Shown: in pieces, positions 25,254-33,818 of the stretch | Position numbering within the stretch: position 1 is the first letter of the stretch | Layout: every line of letters begins with the position of its first letter | Origin: Sphingopyxis indica | GTDB lineage: Bacteria > Pseudomonadota > Alphaproteobacteria > Sphingomonadales > Sphingomonadaceae | Length of the DNA: 64,000 nt | NCBI RefSeq assembly: GCF_900188185.1 | Contig: NZ_FZPA01000006.1 | Coordinates: 62,001-126,000, forward strand | Direction of reading: 5' to 3' | Made by a program: the position numbers and the translations under genes | The notes under the pieces: generated by a model | The model's database searches: none | What the model was told of the DNA's origin: nothing | The model's input: only the letters and a program-made list of their open reading frames with translations

Positions 25254-25769
25254 ATGGCCGACGACACCACCCCCGACTTCACGCCCGAAACGCTGACCAA
25301 CGGCGAGGACAACAGCCCCGCGATCGGCCTGATCTCGCAATATGTGAAGGATCTGTCGTTCGAGAATCCGAACGCCCCCGCGGTCTATCAGTGGCAGTCG
25401 GCCCCGCAGATGGACGTTCAGTTCAACATCGGCGCCGAGGGCGTCGGCGAGAATCTGTTCGAAGTCACGCTGAAGATCGACGTGACCGCGAAGAATGACG
25501 AAGGCACCGGCTTTGTCGTCGAGCTGAAATATGCCGGCCTGTTCGGCGTCCGCAACATTCCCGAGGACCAGCTTCAGCCCTTCTTCCTCGCCGAAGCGCC
25601 GCGCATCCTGTTCCCCTTCGCGCGCCGCGTCGTCGCCGACGCCGTGCGCGACGGCGGCTTCCCGCCCTTCCTGCTCGAGCCGATCGACTTCCACGGCCTG
25701 TTTCAGCAGCAGCTGCAGGCGCAGCAGGGCGACGGCCAGACCATGGCCGCGCCGGCCGGCGAGGCCTGA
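25254..25769 (+). CDS. secB: Protein-export chaperone SecB
   Basis: A 171-residue chaperone that keeps preproteins unfolded and passes them to SecA. 'YVKDLSFENPNAP', 'FEVTLKIDVTAKN', 'YAGLFGVRNIPEDQLQPFFLAEAPRILFPFARRV' and 'PPFLLEPIDF' are the family blocks. Divergent from timA, the conserved alphaproteobacterial layout. Confidence 0.97.
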   Translation: MADDTTPDFTPETLTNGEDNSPAIGLISQYVKDLSFENPNAPAVYQWQSAPQMDVQFNIGAEGVGENLFEVTLKIDVTAKNDEGTGFVVELKYAGLFGVRNIPEDQLQPFFLAEAPRILFPFARRVVADAVRDGGFPPFLLEPIDFHGLFQQQLQAQQGDGQTMAAPAGEA

Positions 25770-25802
25770 CCCGAAGCGCGATCGGACGCATTTGGCTTCC
25801 GT

Positions 25803-25884
25803 CGTCATTGCGAGGGCCGGAGGCCCGTGGCAATCCAGGGTGGATGAAACCGCTCTGGATTGCTTCGCTTCGCTCGCAATGACG
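25803..25884. repeat. GTCATTGCGAG-type inverted repeat
   Basis: Arms CGTCATTGCGAG and CTCGCAATGACG end the unit; inside, GGCAATCCAG and CTGGATTGC pair as well. A common intergenic palindrome type in sphingomonads. Located between secB and murJ. Confidence 0.8.
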
Positions 25885-25913
25885 CATTGTCTTGACCCCA
25901 TCATGCTCCGCCG

Positions 25914-27506
25914 ATGAGCAGCCTGGTCAAAAATGTCGGGACGATCGGCGGGCTGACGCTGGTCAGCCGCATTTTCGGCTTCGTGCGCGACATGCTGCTC
26001 GCGCGCGTGCTCGGCGCGGGGCTCGCGGCCGACGCCTTCCAGCTCGCCTTCATCCTGCCCAACACTTTTCGCCGCCTGTTCGCCGAGGGTGCCTTTTCGG
26101 TCGCCTTCGTGCCGATGTACAGCCGCGCGCTGCACGGGGAAGGCGGCGAAGGCGCCGCCGACCGCTTCGCCAACGACGTGCTGTCGGTGTTCCTCTGGGC
26201 GCTGCTCGTCTTTTCGGGCGTCATGATGGCGGCGATGCCGGGGGTCGTGTGGGTGCTCGCGCGCGATTATCAGGACGTGCCCGGCAAATTCGAGCTCGCG
26301 GTGTTTCTGAGCCGCGTCACCTTTCCCTATCTCGCGCTGATCAGCCTCGTCGCGATGCTCTCGGGCCTGCTCAACGCGCGGTCGCGCTTCGCGCCGGGCG
26401 CCTTTGCCCCGGTGCTGCTCAACATCGTGCTGATCGGCGGCATATTGACCGGCGCCTGGCTGCGCGGCGACAGCCATGACGACCGCATCGTCGCGCTCGC
26501 TCTCGCCATCTCGGTCAGCCTCGCCGGGGTCGCGCAGCTCGCCTATCTCTGGTGGGCGGTGCGCCGCGCCGGGCTGAAGCTCCATATCCGCGTGCCGAAG
26601 CTGACCCCCGAGGTGCGGCGGCTCGGCATGTTGATCCTGCCCGCGACCTTCGGCGCCGGAATCTATCAGGTCAGCCAGTTCGTCGACACCTTCTTCGCGA
26701 CGTCGCTGCCGCAGGGATCGCTGACCCTGCTCAAGCTCGCCGACCGCCTCAATCAGATGCCGCTCGGCATCGTCGGCATCGCGCTCGGCACCGCGATCCT
26801 GCCGATGCTGTCGCGCCATATCCATTCGGGCGACGCCGCCGAGGCGCAGCGCTTGCAGAGCAATGCCTTCGAAATGGCGACCCTGCTCACCCTGCCTGCC
26901 GCCGCGGCGCTCGCGATCTGTGCCCCCGCCTTCACCGCTGCCTTTTTCGTCGGGGGCAAGTTCACCGCCGCCGACGGCGCGATCATGGCGAACATCGTCG
27001 TCGCGCTCGTCGCCGGGCTGCCCGCCTATGTGATCGTCAAGATTTTGAACCCCGGTTTCTTCGCGCGCGAGGATACGCGGACGCCGGTGTGGACCGCGCT
27101 CGCGGCGCTGATCGTCAACATCGCGATCAACCTCTATGTCGTTCGCCGCTTCGGCATCGTCGGCCTTGCAGGCGCGACCGCGGCGTCGGCGACGATCAAC
27201 TGCCTCCTGCTCTACGCGATCCTGCACCGGCGCGGCTGGTTCCGCTTCACCGCGAAGCTCGGGCTTCGCATTTTGCGCCAGCTCGTCGCGGTCGCCGCGA
27301 TGTCGGCGCTGCTCTGGTGGCTGATGCCATTGCTTGCCGCTCACTATAGCGGCGGCGCGTTCGAGCGCGCCTGGTCGCTTTCGGCGCTCGTCGCGGCGGG
27401 CGGAACCAGCTTCTTTGCAGCTGCTTGGGTGGTCGGCGCGCTTGACAAGGATCTCCTCGCCATGCTGACGCGGCGGCGCGCCAGGCCGGCGCCGGCACAG
27501 GAGTAG
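25914..27506 (+). CDS. murJ: Lipid II flippase MurJ
   Basis: A 530-residue MOP-superfamily transporter with ~14 membrane helices. The start 'SSLVKNVGTIGGLTLVSRIFGFVRDMLLARVLG' with conserved Arg residues, 'PNTFRRLFAEGAFSVAFVP' and 'INLYVVRRFG' match MurJ. It flips lipid II to the periplasm for peptidoglycan synthesis. Immediately followed by trpS (3-bp gap), a conserved pairing. Confidence 0.96.
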   Translation: MSSLVKNVGTIGGLTLVSRIFGFVRDMLLARVLGAGLAADAFQLAFILPNTFRRLFAEGAFSVAFVPMYSRALHGEGGEGAADRFANDVLSVFLWALLVFSGVMMAAMPGVVWVLARDYQDVPGKFELAVFLSRVTFPYLALISLVAMLSGLLNARSRFAPGAFAPVLLNIVLIGGILTGAWLRGDSHDDRIVALALAISVSLAGVAQLAYLWWAVRRAGLKLHIRVPKLTPEVRRLGMLILPATFGAGIYQVSQFVDTFFATSLPQGSLTLLKLADRLNQMPLGIVGIALGTAILPMLSRHIHSGDAAEAQRLQSNAFEMATLLTLPAAAALAICAPAFTAAFFVGGKFTAADGAIMANIVVALVAGLPAYVIVKILNPGFFAREDTRTPVWTALAALIVNIAINLYVVRRFGIVGLAGATAASATINCLLLYAILHRRGWFRFTAKLGLRILRQLVAVAAMSALLWWLMPLLAAHYSGGAFERAWSLSALVAAGGTSFFAAAWVVGALDKDLLAMLTRRRARPAPAQE

Positions 27507-27509
27507 ACC

Positions 27510-28526
27510 ATGCGGATCGTATCGGGCATCCAGCCCACCGGACAATTGCACCTCGGCAACTATCTGGGCGCGATCCGCAACTGGGTGCGGATGCAGGACG
27601 AGGCCGCAGCGGCGGGGGGCGAATGCCTCTTCTTCCTCGCCGACCTTCATGCGATCTCGATGCCGCACGTCCCCGCCGAGCTGACCGCGAGCACGCGCGC
27701 GATGACCGCCGCGCTGGTCGCCTGCGGGATCGACCCCGACTGCTCGACGCTGTTCAACCAGGCGCGCGTCCCCGCGCACGCCGAGCTGCAATGGCTGCTG
27801 AACGGCACCGCGCGCATGGGCTGGCTGAACCGCATGACGCAGTGGAAGGACAAGGCGGGCAAGAACCGCGAAAGCGCGTCGGCGGCGCTCTTCACCTATC
27901 CGGTGCTGCAGGCGGCCGACGTGCTGCTCTATCAGGCGACGCACGTCCCGGTCGGCGAGGACCAGAAACAGCATCTCGAGCTCGCGCGCGACATCGCACA
28001 GAAGTTCAACAATGATTTCGCGAGCGAGGATCGTCCGGTCTTCACCCTGCCCGAACCGATCATCCCGCCGGGCGCGGCGCGGATCATGAGCCTGCGCGAC
28101 GGCAGCGCGAAGATGTCCAAGTCCGACCCGTCGGACATGAGCCGCATCAACCTGACCGACGATGCCGACACGATGATGCAGAAGGTGAAGAAGGCGCGCA
28201 CCGACCCCGAGGTGCTGCCCTCCGAAGCCGCGGGACTCGAGGGGCGGGCCGAGGCGCGGAACCTGGTCGGCATCTATGCGACGCTCGCCGATACCAGCGT
28301 CGATGCGGTGCTCGGCCAGTTCGCCGGGCAGGGGTTCGGCGCGTTCAAACCGGCGCTCGGCGAGCTGCTCGTCGAAAAGCTGGCGCCGATCACCGCGCGC
28401 TTCGTCGCCTTGAAGGACGATCAGGCCGCGCTCGACGCGATCCTCGACAAGGGGGCGGCAAAGGCGCGGGCGCTTGCAAAACCGACGCTCGACACCACCT
28501 ATCAGGCATTGGGATTGTGCCGCTGA
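27510..28526 (+). CDS. trpS: Tryptophan--tRNA ligase
   Basis: A 338-residue class I aminoacyl-tRNA synthetase. 'SGIQPTGQLHLGNYLGA' contains the HIGH-type motif (HLGN) and 'AKMSKSDPSD' is the KMSKS motif. The length fits bacterial TrpRS. Probably co-transcribed with murJ. Confidence 0.97.
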   Translation: MRIVSGIQPTGQLHLGNYLGAIRNWVRMQDEAAAAGGECLFFLADLHAISMPHVPAELTASTRAMTAALVACGIDPDCSTLFNQARVPAHAELQWLLNGTARMGWLNRMTQWKDKAGKNRESASAALFTYPVLQAADVLLYQATHVPVGEDQKQHLELARDIAQKFNNDFASEDRPVFTLPEPIIPPGAARIMSLRDGSAKMSKSDPSDMSRINLTDDADTMMQKVKKARTDPEVLPSEAAGLEGRAEARNLVGIYATLADTSVDAVLGQFAGQGFGAFKPALGELLVEKLAPITARFVALKDDQAALDAILDKGAAKARALAKPTLDTTYQALGLCR

Positions 28527-28656
28527 TTCAGGCACAAGCGGATTTTGGCGCGAACGAAGCTGCGACGAGCCGAGTTCAACCAAGGTTAAGTCGCATTGGT
28601 GTAGTCATGGTATAAAGCGCGCGGGCAAAGCGCGCACCGAATCACGGAGCAGAACC

Positions 28657-29346
28657 ATGAGCAAGACGAATTTCCGGCGGCTGGGTCTCGCCGTCCTCAC
28701 CGGGGCGGCGCTCGCGCTCGCGGGCTGCGCCACCCCCTTCAAGGCCGACGTCGCGCGCTTCCAGGCGCAGCTGCCCGCGCCGCAGGGTCAGAGCTTCGTC
28801 GTCGAGGCGTCGAATCCGGCGCTCGAAGGCGGGATCGAGTTCGGCCAATATGCCAATCTCGTTGCGGGCGAACTGACCCGCTATGGCTATCGCCCCGCCG
28901 CGCCGGGGGAAAACGCCGACATGGTCGTGCATATGGACTATGGCATCGACAAGGGCCGCGAACGCGTCGTGAGCACGCCGGGCTTTCGCGATCCGTGGTA
29001 CGGCGGCTGGTACGGCCCGGGCTTCTATACCCCGGTCGTCGTGCGCGGGCGCCACGGGCGCCGCTATATCGCCGGCTATTACGACCCCTTTCTGTGGGGC
29101 GGCTATGGGGCGGGCTGGGGCTATGACGACGTCAGCAGCTACACCGTCTATACGAGCGACCTCAACCTGACGATCGACCGCAAGTCGACCGGCGAGCGAT
29201 TGTTCGAAGGCCGCGCGCAGGCGCAGTCGCGCGACAACGACCTGACCGCAATCGTCCCCAATCTGGTGCAGGCGATGTTCACCGGCTTCCCCGGCAATTC
29301 GGGCGAGCGCGTCCGCATCACGGTGGCGCCGCCCGAAAAGGGCTGA
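28657..29346 (+). CDS. DUF4136 domain lipoprotein
   Basis: A 229-residue protein with lipoprotein leader and lipobox 'LALAGC'. A DUF4136 domain covers most of the rest ('FGQYANLVAGELTRYGYRPA', 'LNLTIDRKSTGERLFEGRAQ'). A Tyr/Gly/Trp-rich insert (~105-165) lies in the middle. Probably outer-membrane or periplasmic; role unknown. ATG follows GGAGCAGAACC. Ends at a clear terminator. Confidence 0.88.
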   Translation: MSKTNFRRLGLAVLTGAALALAGCATPFKADVARFQAQLPAPQGQSFVVEASNPALEGGIEFGQYANLVAGELTRYGYRPAAPGENADMVVHMDYGIDKGRERVVSTPGFRDPWYGGWYGPGFYTPVVVRGRHGRRYIAGYYDPFLWGGYGAGWGYDDVSSYTVYTSDLNLTIDRKSTGERLFEGRAQAQSRDNDLTAIVPNLVQAMFTGFPGNSGERVRITVAPPEKG

Positions 29347-29369
29347 GGCCGGTCGAGGCGAAAGAAGAG

Positions 29370-29402
29370 GCCCGCTTTCCGGCGTGGAAGGCGGGCTTTT
29401 TT
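29370..29402 (+). terminator. Rho-independent terminator of the DUF4136 gene
   Basis: 11-bp stem GCCCGCTTTCC/GGAAGGCGGGC (one G-U pair), loop GGCGT, then six T. Confidence 0.9.
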
Positions 29403-29420
29403 GCGGATGTTTGCCTTCTT

Positions 29421-29497
29421 CGTCATCCCGGACTTGATCCGGGATCCATTTCTCCAGCGCTGCCTCAAGTGGACCCCGGATCAAGTCCGGGGTGACG
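29421..29497. repeat. REP-like inverted repeat (CGTCATCCCGGACTTGATCC type)
   Basis: Same family as 15932-16007; arms CGTCATCCCGGACTTGATCC and GGATCAAGTCCGGGGTGACG. Located between the DUF4136 terminator and the dnaA 3' end. Confidence 0.8.
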
Positions 29498-29541
29498 ATG
29501 TCGGATGGGTCTGCTTCCGCCCGAAAGCGGCCGCCCCGATT

Positions 29542-30900
29542 TCAGCTGTTCAGGCTGCGCCGGATCGCGGCGATTTCGGCGTCGAGTTCGCTGTCGCTGA
29601 CGCGCAGCGCCTCGACCGTGCGGACCGCATGGATCACCGTCGAATGGTCGCGCCCGCCGAAGCGGCGGCCGATTTCGGGGTAGGAGCGCGGGGTCAGTTC
29701 CTTCGCGAGATACATGGCGACCTGACGCGGGCGCGCGATCGCGCGGACGCGGCGTTTCGACGCCATTTCGGCCTTGTCGAGCTTGTAATGCGCGCACACC
29801 GCGCGCTGAATCTCGTCGATCGTGATCCGCGGGCGCGCGCAGCGGACATTTTCGGCGAGCCGGTCCTCGGCGAGCGCGAGGTCGACGCGCACCCCGGTGA
29901 GCGCCGCATAGGCGAGCAGCTTGTTGAGCGCGCCCTCGAGCTCACGGATGTTGCGGGTGAAATGCTTGACCAGCCAGGCGACGACCTCATCGGGCACCTC
30001 GACCATCGGCATCGCGGCGAGCCGCTGGCGGATGATGCGCTCGCGCAGATCGTCCTCGGGCGCCTCGATGTCGGCGACGAGCCCGCCCGCCAGCCGCGAC
30101 AAAAGCCGCGCCTCGACCCCGTCGAGCATCGCAGGCGGCCGGTCGGCGGTGACGACGAGGCGCTTGCCCGAGCACATCAGATCGTCGATCGTGTGAAGCA
30201 ATTCTTCCTGTGTCGAATTCTTGCCGATCACGAATTGCAGATCGTCGAGCAGCAACAGGTCGGCGGCGCGCAGCCGCGCCTTGAATGCCATCATGTCGCC
30301 GCCGCGCATCGCGCCGACGAATTCGAGCATGAATTTTTCCGCCGACATCAGGATGATCGTCGCAGCCGGATGCTCGGCCTCATAAGCCTGCGCGATCGCG
30401 TGGAGCAGGTGCGTCTTGCCCTGCCCGGTGCCCGAGCAGAGGTAGAGCGGGTTGAACTGCGGCGCCTCGACCATCGCCATGCGGCGCGCGGCGTTGGCGG
30501 CGAGGATATTGCTGCGCGCGACGACGAAGCGTTCGAAGCTGAGCTTCGCATCGAAGGCCGATGGCGCGGCAGGCGCAGCGATGGCAGCGGGCGCGAGCGG
30601 CGGCAGCGGCGCCGCGGTCATCGCCGCCTGGCGCTCGGCGGCGCCGGGTCCCGCGCGCACGAGCACCGAGCGCACCGCGGGCAGATGGTGCCGCCAAGCC
30701 AGTTCGAGCCGGTCGCCGAAGCGTTCGTTGATCCAGTTCGCCGAAAAGCGGCTCGCCGTTTCGAGCGTCACGACGCCCGACAATGTGCAATAATCGGCGA
30801 AGCGCACCGGCTTCAGCCAGTGGTCGAAGGTGCGTGCGCCGAGATCGCGGCGCAGCCCCTCGGCAACGCGCGGCCAGAGCGCCGCGGCGTCGCCGCTCAT
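29542..30900 (-). CDS. dnaA: Chromosomal replication initiator DnaA
   Basis: A 452-residue protein. Domain I (~1-85, 'VAEGLRRDLGARTFDHWLKPV'), a Pro/Ala linker (~90-115), the AAA+ domain (~118-340) with Walker A 'GTGQGKTHL' and Walker B 'LLLLDDLQF', and domain IV with the DNA-binding signature 'RDHSTVIHAVRTVEAL'. The Walker A loop reads GTGQGKT rather than the commoner GGVGLGKT. Lies downstream of rpsT on the same strand, a usual alphaproteobacterial layout. Confidence 0.97.
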   Translation of the reverse strand: MSGDAAALWPRVAEGLRRDLGARTFDHWLKPVRFADYCTLSGVVTLETASRFSANWINERFGDRLELAWRHHLPAVRSVLVRAGPGAAERQAAMTAAPLPPLAPAAIAAPAAPSAFDAKLSFERFVVARSNILAANAARRMAMVEAPQFNPLYLCSGTGQGKTHLLHAIAQAYEAEHPAATIILMSAEKFMLEFVGAMRGGDMMAFKARLRAADLLLLDDLQFVIGKNSTQEELLHTIDDLMCSGKRLVVTADRPPAMLDGVEARLLSRLAGGLVADIEAPEDDLRERIIRQRLAAMPMVEVPDEVVAWLVKHFTRNIRELEGALNKLLAYAALTGVRVDLALAEDRLAENVRCARPRITIDEIQRAVCAHYKLDKAEMASKRRVRAIARPRQVAMYLAKELTPRSYPEIGRRFGGRDHSTVIHAVRTVEALRVSDSELDAEIAAIRRSLNS

Positions 30901-31331
30901 CGGCCCATGTCCCGCGCTGCAATCATGGCTGTCCCCTTCATCGTCACCTGATCCATCCCTCGCTGGCCCCCGTGTCGCCGCCGCTCGAGCCGGGAGCCGC
31001 CGCCACGCTGCTTCTTCCGCCTGACCGCAGGGCGCAGACGTCCCGTCCCGGGCACGTGGCCCGAAAGCGAACGAATCATGTCGATGTGGCGGCCGCCGGC
31101 GATGGCTGGCGACGTCCCTTGTTAGGCAGGAGAAAGAGCAACGATCAAGGCCGCGACGCGTAAAAATTCTGAAATAAAATTCTTGACTCGCCGGACCCCC
31201 CGGAAAAGCAAGAAATGGGCAATTTATTGCCTGATTTCAGATAGATATAGCTGACAATTTTCCCGGTCACCAACGAATCGCCACGAATCCGTCACTTACC
31301 GCATTGCAACAGCAATGACTTTTAGCGGTCA
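30901..31331. other. dnaA upstream region (non-coding)
   Basis: The ~240 bp nearest dnaA are GC-rich, the next ~190 bp unusually A/T-rich for this window (around 31155-31250). I find no TTATCCACA-type DnaA box, so I do not call it an origin. The A/T-rich half probably carries the dnaA promoter. A 60-codon minus-strand frame whose stop overlaps the dnaA ATG lies here; see findings. Confidence 0.5.
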
Positions 31332-31363
31332 CAAAAAAAGACCCGCCGGAGGGCCGGCGGGTC
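31332..31363 (-). terminator. Rho-independent terminator of rpsT
   Basis: Read on the minus strand: GACCCGCCGG/CCGGCGGGTC 10-bp stem, 4-nt loop, then seven T. It lies 31 bp after the rpsT stop. Confidence 0.9.
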
Positions 31364-31393
31364 CTTGTCTTTCGCATCGGTGCGAAGGGCGAA

Positions 31394-31657
31394 TCAGCCG
31401 ATCGCGTTGACGCTCTTCGTCAGGCGCGAATATTTGCGCGCGACGGTATTCTTGTGCAGCACGCCCTTCGCGACGCCGCGCGCCATCTCGGGCTGCGCCG
31501 CGGCGAGCGCCGCGGTCGCGGCGTTCTTGTCGCCGGCAGCGACGGCGGCTTCGACCTTCTTGACCAGCGTGCGGATGCGCGACACGCGGTTCTTGTTGAC
31601 GATCGTGCGCGCCGTGTTGCGGCGGATGCGCTTCTTTGCCTGCGGCGTATTGGCCAT
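31394..31657 (-). CDS. rpsT: 30S ribosomal protein S20
   Basis: An 87-residue basic protein: '[21 protein letters not shown]' region and '[16 protein letters not shown]' are the S20 blocks. GAGGA precedes the ATG by 5 nt. It has its own terminator, so transcription into dnaA is probably limited. Confidence 0.97.
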   Translation of the reverse strand: MANTPQAKKRIRRNTARTIVNKNRVSRIRTLVKKVEAAVAAGDKNAATAALAAAQPEMARGVAKGVLHKNTVARKYSRLTKSVNAIG

Positions 31658-31884
31658 AAGTTCCTCAAAAATCCAATCGGTTCAACGGTCGGAGCACAGC
31701 CGGAAGCGGAGCAGCCGAATCGCGCGCGGGCGGCGAATCAATGTCCGGATACGGCCGGTTCCGGATGACCGGACCCTGCTCGAAGGGTGCGCCCATAGCC
31801 ATGCGGGCCGCGAAGGTCAATGGTTTTCGGGCGGTTTGCCCGCATGTAATACCATATCCCGGCGATGCGCTGGCGCGATTTTGG

Positions 31885-32028
31885 TTTCACGCGAAGACGT
31901 GAAGAAGAAAGCGGAGACCGACAGGCCTCTTTCCTGTCTCCACGGCGCCTCACGATCCAACGGGGTGATTGAGGAGACCGCTTCGCGGCAATCGCCATAT
32001 CTTCGCGCCTTCGCGTCTTCGCGTGAAA
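31885..32028. repeat. Tandem-octamer hairpin element 5 (GCGAAGAC arms)
   Basis: Left arm TTTCACGCGAAGACGTGAAG and right arm built of CTTCGCGC/CTTCGCGT repeats. Encloses ~100 bp. It sits between rpsT and the 3' end of mutM. Confidence 0.75.
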
Positions 32029-32053
32029 TTTTCGTCAAAACCGGGGCCGAACC

Positions 32054-32866
32054 TCAGCGCTGACATTTGGGGCAGTAAAAGGTCGACCGTCCGCTCTGCA
32101 CGATCCGCGCGATGGTGCCGCCGCATTCGCACCGCTCGCCCTCGCGGCCATAGACGCGCCAGTCCTTCGCGAAATAGCCGAGGTCGCCTTCGGGGCTGAG
32201 GAAATCGCGCAGGGTCGATCCGCCCGCGGCGATCGCGGCGGTGAGCACCGCCTTGATCGCCGGGACGAGCGCCGCGAGCTTCGCGCGCGCGACGTCGGCC
32301 GCGGCGCGCGCCGGCGCGATCCGCGCCATGTTGAGCGCCTCGCAGACATAGATGTTGCCGAGCCCCGCGACGATCGTCTGGTCGAGCAGCATCGCCTTGA
32401 CCGGCGCGCGGCGCCCCGCGAACGCTTTGGCCAGATGCGCGGCGTCGAACGCATCCGAAAGCGGTTCCGGCCCGAGCGTCACGAAGGCGGGGAAGATCGT
32501 CAGCGGATCGCCGCTTACCAGATCGACCGATCCGAAGCGCCGCGGGTCGTGGAGGAAGAGGCGGTGCCCGGCGCCGGTTTCGAGCAGCAGATGGTCGTGC
32601 TTTCCCGCCTCGCCGCCCTCGGTGCGCCAGCGCCCCGACATGCCGAGGTGAAAGATCATGTGATCGTCGCGATCGGTCGATACGATGCCATATTTGGCGC
32701 GCCGCGACAGGCGCGTGACCGTCGCCCCGGTCAGCCGCTGCGCCAGGTCGACCGGAAAGGGACGGCGCAGGTCGGGGCGGAAGGTGCTGACGGTGACGAG
32801 CCGCTGCCCTTCGAGGAAGGGCGCGAGGCCGCGCACGGTGGTTTCGACTTCGGGCAGCTCGGGCAT
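32054..32866 (-). CDS. mutM: Formamidopyrimidine-DNA glycosylase
   Basis: A 270-residue base-excision enzyme that removes 8-oxoguanine and formamidopyrimidines. Catalytic N-terminus 'MPELPEVET' (Pro2 and Glu3 after Met removal), lesion-recognition helix-two-turn-helix around 'IVAGLGNIYVCEAL', and the C-terminal zinc finger with CxC and CPKC. I place the start at 32866 because the catalytic Pro must be residue 2; longer frames would be inactive. Divergent from ubiE. Confidence 0.96.
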   Translation of the reverse strand: MPELPEVETTVRGLAPFLEGQRLVTVSTFRPDLRRPFPVDLAQRLTGATVTRLSRRAKYGIVSTDRDDHMIFHLGMSGRWRTEGGEAGKHDHLLLETGAGHRLFLHDPRRFGSVDLVSGDPLTIFPAFVTLGPEPLSDAFDAAHLAKAFAGRRAPVKAMLLDQTIVAGLGNIYVCEALNMARIAPARAAADVARAKLAALVPAIKAVLTAAIAAGGSTLRDFLSPEGDLGYFAKDWRVYGREGERCECGGTIARIVQSGRSTFYCPKCQR

Positions 32867-32959
32867 GATGTCCTCGCGGCTACGCGCCATTTGCGCGCGC
32901 GGCAAGGCCCGGCTAAAGGCGCAGCTTCACTTCTCCACTCCCCGCAAAGGCGCGACTCC

Positions 32960-33697
32960 ATGGCCACCCCCGATACCGTCAGCTTCGGCTATGAACAGGT
33001 TCCCGCGGGCCAGAAGACCGCGAAGGTCGGCGAAGTGTTCAGCCGCGTCGCGCGCAAATATGACATCATGAACGACGCGATGTCGGGCGGGATGCACCGG
33101 TTGTGGAAGGACCGTTTCGTGCGCCGCGTCAAGCCGCGCGCCGGCGAGGCAATCCTCGACATGGCGGGCGGCACCGGCGACATCGCCTTTCGCATGGAGC
33201 GCTCGGGCGCGAGCATCACGGTCGCCGACATCAATCCCGACATGCTGGGCGTCGGCATGGAGCGCGCGGCGGAGCGCGGCATCGACAGCCTCGTCTGGTC
33301 CGAACAGAATGCCGAGGCGCTGAGCTTTCCGGACCGGTTTTTCGACGCCTATACGATCGCCTTCGGCATCCGCAACGTCACCGACATTCCGGCGGCGCTC
33401 AAGGAAGCGCACCGCGTGCTGCGCTATGGCGGGCGCTTCTTCTGCCTCGAATTTTCGACCAACGAATGGCCGGGTTTCGCGCAGCTGTACGATGCCTATT
33501 CGCACCATCTGGTGCCGAAGCTCGGCAAGCTGATCGCGAACGATGAAGACAGCTATCGCTATCTGATCGAATCGATCCGCCGCTTCCCGCCGATGCCCGA
33601 ATTTGCGCAGATGATCCGCGACGCGGGCTTTTCGCAGGTCAAGGTCGAACCGATCATGGGCGGGCTGGTCGCGATCCACAGCGGGTGGAAGGCGTGA
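32960..33697 (+). CDS. ubiE: Ubiquinone/menaquinone C-methyltransferase UbiE
   Basis: A 245-residue class I SAM methyltransferase. 'SRVARKYDIMNDAMSGGMHRLWKDRFV' and the SAM loop 'DMAGGTGDIAFRM', plus 'IAFGIRNV' and 'GLVAIHSGWKA' at the end, match UbiE. It methylates the benzoquinol ring in ubiquinone synthesis. Next to ubiB. Confidence 0.97.
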   Translation: MATPDTVSFGYEQVPAGQKTAKVGEVFSRVARKYDIMNDAMSGGMHRLWKDRFVRRVKPRAGEAILDMAGGTGDIAFRMERSGASITVADINPDMLGVGMERAAERGIDSLVWSEQNAEALSFPDRFFDAYTIAFGIRNVTDIPAALKEAHRVLRYGGRFFCLEFSTNEWPGFAQLYDAYSHHLVPKLGKLIANDEDSYRYLIESIRRFPPMPEFAQMIRDAGFSQVKVEPIMGGLVAIHSGWKA

Positions 33698-33715
33698 GGG
33701 GGCGAACCCGTCTCT

Positions 33716-33810
33716 CCCCTCCCGCTTGCGGGAGGGGTCGGGGGAGCGCCTGTTTGTCCCGCGCCCGCCTCGACATGCCCTCCCCTAGCCCCTCCCGCAA
33801 GCGGGAGGGG
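33716..33810. repeat. Paired CCCCTCCCGC palindrome element, second copy
   Basis: Palindromes at 33716-33737 and 33789-33810, the same design as 18832-18928, separate ubiE from ubiB. Non-coding. Confidence 0.8.
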
Positions 33811-33818
33811 GATTTCGC

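Noticed and set aside
25173-28583. Very long open frame (over 1100 codons) on the minus strand
   Set aside because: It lies antisense to secB, murJ and trpS, is rich in Arg/Asp/His without a fold, and reflects high GC with codon-position bias.
30901-31331. Replication origin next to dnaA
   Set aside because: A/T-rich patch exists but I see no TTATCCACA-type boxes, and in alphaproteobacteria the origin is often not beside dnaA.
31365-32063. 232-codon plus-strand frame between rpsT and mutM
   Set aside because: It runs antisense through rpsT and then a hairpin element; composition is non-protein-like.
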